Shown here in pieces: positions 60,377 through 64,000 of a stretch of DNA of 64,000 nucleotides. The notes under the pieces are model-generated. The model worked only from the letters and a program-made list of their open reading frames with translations, was not told the DNA's origin and did not search any database. Position numbers and translations under genes: made by a program. Source of the stretch: Vibrio chagasii (GTDB lineage: Bacteria; Pseudomonadota; Gammaproteobacteria; Enterobacterales; Vibrionaceae); contig NZ_AP025466.1 in the NCBI RefSeq assembly GCF_024347355.1, forward strand, positions 372,001-436,000, in the 5' to 3' direction. Numbering within the stretch: the stretch's first letter is position 1; every line of letters starts with the position of its first letter.

Positions 60377-60805
60377 TCACTCCAAGCTCTTCGGTTTTTC
60401 TCCGAGGTGTTGAGTGAACCTTAACAAATAACCATCCGGATCTTGGAGAAGAAGCTCACGCTCTCCAGACAACTTTTCACCAATGTCATACCAAGTTTCT
60501 TTCAGCTCACGAAACAGAGGCACTTTGTGGGCTTGGAGACGTTTTACTAGAGGTTCTAAGTCACTTAATTCAATCTGAAAGTTCACACCTCGCCCCAAGG
60601 GAGCCTCAAGCTCGCCAGTGCTCCATCCTTCATCACTGATTTGCTCTAACATCATGTGCACATGCTCTTGTTCGAGATACACAAAATCAGGACTTTCACG
60701 CTTGATGCGAATAGAAAAACCAAGTACATCAACATAGAAGGCAAGTGAGCGCTCAAAGTTGCTAACAGATAGTTCAGGAACCATCGGATTCCAATAGTTT
60801 TCCAT
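60377..60805 (-). CDS. VOC (bleomycin-resistance/glyoxalase-like) protein
   Basis: 142 residues. VPELSVSNFERSLAFYVDVLGFSIRIKRESPDFVYLEQEHVHMMLEQ and LFRELKETWYDIGEKLSGERELLLQDPDGYLLRFTQHLGEKP are the two VOC modules; the pattern is that of bleomycin-resistance-like binding proteins, some of which sequester drugs. 16 bp downstream of a GNAT gene in the same direction, so cotranscribed. Confidence 0.88.
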   Translation of the reverse strand: MENYWNPMVPELSVSNFERSLAFYVDVLGFSIRIKRESPDFVYLEQEHVHMMLEQISDEGWSTGELEAPLGRGVNFQIELSDLEPLVKRLQAHKVPLFRELKETWYDIGEKLSGERELLLQDPDGYLLRFTQHLGEKPKSLE

Positions 60806-60820
60806 ACGTACTTCCTTGTT

Positions 60821-61411
60821 TTAAGGCTCTTGTTGACTGAGTTTTTTCAGAAAGTCTTGCTTAACTTCTGGCCACTCTGAGTCAATAATTGAATACACTA
60901 CCGTATTTCTTATCGAGCCATCCTTTAAGATCTGATGATTACGCAAGATACCGTCGAGGTTTGCTCCAAGTCCTTCAATCGCTTTTCGAGAGACGGTATT
61001 CCCAATATGAGTGCGAAACTCGACAGCAATTGCTTCATAGTGCTCAAACAATTGCCGTAGCAAAAGGTATTTACACTCTTTATTTATCAATGTTCCCCTA
61101 GCCGAATTTGAATACCAGGTATAACCAATTAACGCTCGTCTGTTTGGCCTATCAACGCCATAGTAACGGGTAGTCCCTACGACTTGATTGGTGGCTTTCA
61201 CTCGCACCGCATAAGCTATATTACCGAGTACCATTTGAGCGATAGCATCAACAACGTATTGCTCCATTTTTTCTGGACTCGGGACATTAGCGAACCATAG
61301 CTTCCAATGCTCTCCGTCTTTCACGGCCTCGATTAGTTCAGGTACATGCCCTAGATTCAATGGCTCCAGAACAACATTGTCTCCTTCAATCCGGCTTTGC
61401 TCTATCCACAT
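60821..61411 (-). CDS. GNAT N-acetyltransferase, RimL-like
   Basis: 196 residues from MWIEQSRIEGDNVVLEPLNL (aaagga lies 11 bp upstream; a TTG three codons before is possible). RALIGYTWYSNSARGTLINKECKYLLLRQLFEHYEAIAVEFRTHIGNTVSRKAIEGLGA is the RimJ/L-type acetyl-CoA and substrate region. Substrate unknown. It forms a unit with the VOC gene. Confidence 0.88.
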   Translation of the reverse strand: MWIEQSRIEGDNVVLEPLNLGHVPELIEAVKDGEHWKLWFANVPSPEKMEQYVVDAIAQMVLGNIAYAVRVKATNQVVGTTRYYGVDRPNRRALIGYTWYSNSARGTLINKECKYLLLRQLFEHYEAIAVEFRTHIGNTVSRKAIEGLGANLDGILRNHQILKDGSIRNTVVYSIIDSEWPEVKQDFLKKLSQQEP

Positions 61412-61517
61412 AACGCTCAATTCTCCTTTAATCATTAACACTGTGTGAGAGGTGATTTATTGCTTTTTGTGCTTTGCCCTACTCCTTAGGGAACGAAAAC
61501 AGTACTTAATTTGAAAC

Positions 61518-62006
61518 CTAATCAGAGGCTGATTGATAGACGTTGTTTTCGATCAACGCTCCGAAAAACTCAAAAGTAAGAGAGCCTATTCGACTAAAAC
61601 CTAAATGCTCATAAAAGCCATTGGATTCATTGTTAACCCACGTGTACAACCAATATTGGCGACCAAACTGGTCCTCCATGCTTTTTAACAGCTTTTTGCC
61701 TACACCTTTGCCTTTAAAAAGATTATCTACATAGAGCTTTTCAACTTCAAAACCACTTTCAGGCGTTTGATAATTCGATTCGAGATTAACCATTACATAA
61801 CCATGTAGAATCTCATTCTCTTCACTAACCAAAACGCGGTATTTAGTGTTATTCAGTATTTCCAGGAAATAGTCTGCCGTGAACGTAGACAGTACATAGT
61901 CTGCATATTCGGTTTTTATTCCTTCTTGAGCGTATGTATCTAGCCAGACTCTAATAGACAGTAGCGCTAATTTTGCACAGTCGTCTTTTGTCGCTTCCCT
62001 AACCAT
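61518..62006 (-). CDS. GNAT N-acetyltransferase (RimI-like)
   Basis: 162 residues from MVREATKDDCAKLALLSIRVW; the ATG at 62006 follows ggaggggg. GFEVEKLYVDNLFKGKGVGKKLLKSMEDQFGRQYWLYTWVNNESNGFYEHLGFSRIG shows the GKGVGK acetyl-CoA loop and the N-x-x-x-F-Y end. It is the fifth GNAT gene within 8 kb. Cytoplasmic, substrate unknown. Confidence 0.9.
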   Translation of the reverse strand: MVREATKDDCAKLALLSIRVWLDTYAQEGIKTEYADYVLSTFTADYFLEILNNTKYRVLVSEENEILHGYVMVNLESNYQTPESGFEVEKLYVDNLFKGKGVGKKLLKSMEDQFGRQYWLYTWVNNESNGFYEHLGFSRIGSLTFEFFGALIENNVYQSASD

Positions 62007-62287
62007 GCCCCCTCCATGACTCACGATTTGATAAAGAGTGATTATGAGAATTTTCCCTAACACGCCCTACTAAACACTCCAACCATTGCTTAGCTAAGCC
62101 ACTCTTTAATATGATAATTTTACTAAAAGCACACATCATACAGGATAAAAATCAGGAGCGTTTCCGATTACCCCAAACCAAACTCGTAAATAATGTGAAT
62201 GTGTGTGTCGCTTATCAATTATCCACACACGTCTTTATCTCTGTATCAATAGCTAGTTCTAAGTTTCATGAAGCGTAAAAGCAGGTG

Positions 62288-62367
62288 AACGACGTGAGGC
62301 TCGATAGATAAAAACTAGCGTTGCCGTGAAGAATGTAAAAACGCCGACAAAATTGTCGGCGTTTGGT
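62288..62367 (-). repeat. 80-bp intergenic repeat, copy 2, with terminator
   Basis: See copy 1 at 60261. Stem aacgccgaca/tgtcggcgtt at 62340-62363 terminates the secreted protein gene that ends at 62402. Confidence 0.8.
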
Positions 62368-62401
62368 TGTTTATCTAGCTAAATTACTACTATTTATAAA
62401 A

Positions 62402-62860
62402 CTAGTATTTTCTACGATTAATAGTGAAGGTAACTTTTGCGTCTCCGGTTACAACATTGAAATAATCAAGTTTTCCGGTACAAATCGCACGATCTCGGTA
62501 ACTTCTGCTCTCATTCTCTGCGATTACTTTTTGAGGCAACATAGTGCCTGTTCGCGGGTCGATTAAAGCAACAAAGCGGAAATGACAGCGAGGTGCGTCA
62601 TAGACTGAACTATCACTATACTGATATTCAAAATCAACCAAGCGCACTACATTGGGGTAATTGCTAGAGACATTAAAACGGTCACTTGATTTAGCGATAA
62701 TGGTATCTTGAGGGTTTGGTGAGTATCTAGATGTTTGATAATCTTTACTGGTTAATTCTACATCATAGATTCTAGATTCATTCTTAACCTCAACAGCAAT
62801 ATTAGCGAATGCAGAAGAACTTAAAAGTAAGGCTGAAGCAGCAAGTGCTCTTTTGAACAT
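62402..62860 (-). CDS. Secreted protein of unknown function
   Basis: 152 residues with a signal peptide (MFKRALAASALLLSSSAFA, cleavage near 19). The mature part is a beta-rich domain with YDVELTSKDYQTSRYSPNPQD, two cysteines (CHFRF and AICTGK), and repeating Ser/Tyr-rich strands. No family recognised. It ends in a strong terminator belonging to the 80-bp repeat. Confidence 0.65.
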   Translation of the reverse strand: MFKRALAASALLLSSSAFANIAVEVKNESRIYDVELTSKDYQTSRYSPNPQDTIIAKSSDRFNVSSNYPNVVRLVDFEYQYSDSSVYDAPRCHFRFVALIDPRTGTMLPQKVIAENESRSYRDRAICTGKLDYFNVVTGDAKVTFTINRRKY

Positions 62861-62863
62861 GGA

Positions 62864-63209
62864 TTTGTCCTTAATATAATTAATTTTAATAATGACTTTT
62901 TAATTAATAATAAGTCGTAGATAAATACCTATTTTTACGTCACACAGGGGGAATCTTCGCTAGAATTTATTTCTAACTTAATTAAGTGTTCATATAGATA
63001 GGTAGCTAAGGCATGACGGAAAACTTAGGCTCTCTGATATAAGAGCCCAAATATATCCGTCTCACCAAATTTAAATTTGATATTATTTTGTTGGATGATA
63101 GCTTTAAGAAATTTAGTTAATACAGAAAGTCCACCCCTCCGTTATTATTTTTAAATTTGGGTTTTAGACCCTATCAAAACCTAATTATTTCGGCTATTTA
63201 CCACCCTTG
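62864..63209. other. Region without a supported gene
   Basis: About 345 bp. One hairpin (ggctct/agagcc around 63029-63047) is the only structure seen; it may terminate the membrane protein gene that ends at 63210. Confidence 0.5.
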
Positions 63210-63923
63210 TTATGCCTCATTTCCTAGTGACATTTCAGCAGCATCAACATTCGTAATGTAAACTCTAAAGTAGACAATAGAGCCAAATATCAATAAAACA
63301 GGGGACAAGATTGATGTGAGTATCCCTGTCGCTACTTCTAACACCGGATAAACCTCTCCGATATAACCAATCACGAAATTAGGGATAAAATTAAGGCACC
63401 CCAACAACAAAGATATTTTAATCAACTTCATAGTGATACCTTTGGTATCTCGCCAACTTTTTTCCAACGCAAACAGTGGAGATTTATTATTTAGTACAGC
63501 TTCGAACTCTACGAAACTGTATCGCGCAGCTAGATACAACCCCGGGATAATCAGTGCAATCGTTCCAACTAAAACAATTAAAGAATAAATAATATAAACG
63601 ATCATTAATCTGGACCAAACTCTCCAAGATACGGAGCGTTCAATATCAAACCCATTAGTAGACGAAGCCATAAAATTGATAAAAATAGCGATTAGATAAG
63701 TGTAAATAGAAGAATATACACATAGATACACCGCGTAGACCCAGAGGTTTTCTGATACATAAAATGAATGTTCAAGCCATACGCCTAAACATGACATCGT
63801 GATGATGAAACCGCCGAAAATTTTAAATATGCTTTTAAAATTTGAGCAAGTGAAATGTAAGCATTCAGATAGAAGAGTTCTCATAAACTGGTCTTTATTT
63901 AATGTAATTTGAACAGGATTCAT
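63210..63923 (-). CDS. Multi-pass membrane protein of unknown function
   Basis: About 237 residues from MNPVQITLNKDQFMRTLL with about five or six helices: 30-50, 60-82, 100-135 (two), 160-180 and 200-220. IALIIPGLYLAARYSFVEFEAVLNNKSPLFALEKSWRDTKG recalls the membrane domain found in DUF975/GDPD-linked proteins. A short palindrome acccaat/attgggt precedes its start and could affect translation. The family call is tentative. Confidence 0.6.
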   Translation of the reverse strand: MNPVQITLNKDQFMRTLLSECLHFTCSNFKSIFKIFGGFIITMSCLGVWLEHSFYVSENLWVYAVYLCVYSSIYTYLIAIFINFMASSTNGFDIERSVSWRVWSRLMIVYIIYSLIVLVGTIALIIPGLYLAARYSFVEFEAVLNNKSPLFALEKSWRDTKGITMKLIKISLLLGCLNFIPNFVIGYIGEVYPVLEVATGILTSILSPVLLIFGSIVYFRVYITNVDAAEMSLGNEA

Positions 63924-64000
63924 CACCCAATAAGCATTGGGTACTTCCGAGGCACTTCGTAAAGCAATCCCACCACCGATTAAATTGACAAATAAGTCAT

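Noticed and set aside
62219..62229. A single DnaA-box-like ttatccacaca
   Set aside because: Only one box; no cluster, AT-rich unwinding element or replication gene nearby, so it does not support an origin.
52283..64000. Integron integrase (intI) expected to the right of the array
   Set aside because: No frame in this part has tyrosine-recombinase motifs; the integrase must be outside the window or lost.

Overview
The window looks like a Vibrio chromosome, probably the second chromosome of a Splendidus-clade species. The reasons are a Vibrio-type ribose operon, marine-type chitinase and chemoreceptor genes, and above all a stretch of VCR-like attC sites of about 100-125 bp that separate small, mostly minus-strand genes. 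This stretch is a chromosomal-integron cassette array. No integrase gene (intI) is visible. Cassette and attC orientation (minus strand) places attI/intI at higher coordinates, outside the window, or means the array is detached. Species assignment is inference.

Layout. 1-2.7 kb: end of the ribose operon (rbsB partial, rbsK, rbsR). 2.8-8.6 kb: LprI-like protein, membrane protein, CSS/EAL c-di-GMP phosphodiesterase, a MerR regulator with a carboxymuconolactone decarboxylase-like gene under a 19-bp-spacer MerR promoter, a GNAT acetyltransferase that carries an attC core at its 3' side, and an alpha/beta hydrolase. 9-11.7 kb: dCache chemoreceptor and a divergent CheR-like two-gene unit. 12-15 kb: large secreted GH18 chitinase with Ig-like and chitin-binding modules. 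15.9-19.1 kb: a decayed glutamine amidotransferase/AraC junction, an intact AraC-type regulator and a lipoprotein hydrolase.

About 19.6-52.8 kb is the cassette array. Recognisable cargo includes a LysE/RhtB exporter, YqfB-type ASCH protein, Phd/RelE-type toxin-antitoxin, methyltransferase, DUF1801, DUF3885, a secreted hydrolase, VOC protein, EVE/MarR/SRPBCC genes, a second cysteinyl-tRNA synthetase with its own leader terminator, a Kiwa (kwaA-kwaB) antiphage cassette, a possible SieB-like exclusion protein, and several unknown membrane proteins. The array is riddled with insertion sequences. There are five copies (one truncated) of one IS1111-type element sitting exactly at attC crossover points, two other IS110-family elements also in attC sites, one IS3 element inside an attC, and an IS903-like element with a nonsense codon. 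The IS1111 copies have a roughly 290-bp non-coding tail that folds as a long-range 14-bp helix enclosing a UUCG hairpin, as expected for a bridge/seekRNA, and a 12-bp inverted repeat that can hide the transposase ribosome binding site.

52.9-64 kb: beyond the array, nearly all genes are again on the minus strand: a metzincin-like membrane-anchored protease, peptide deformylase, Nudix hydrolase, five GNAT acetyltransferases, a VOC protein, DUF952, YqfO-like and several small membrane or secreted proteins. An 80-bp terminator-bearing repeat occurs twice here. No tRNA, rRNA or CRISPR array was seen.
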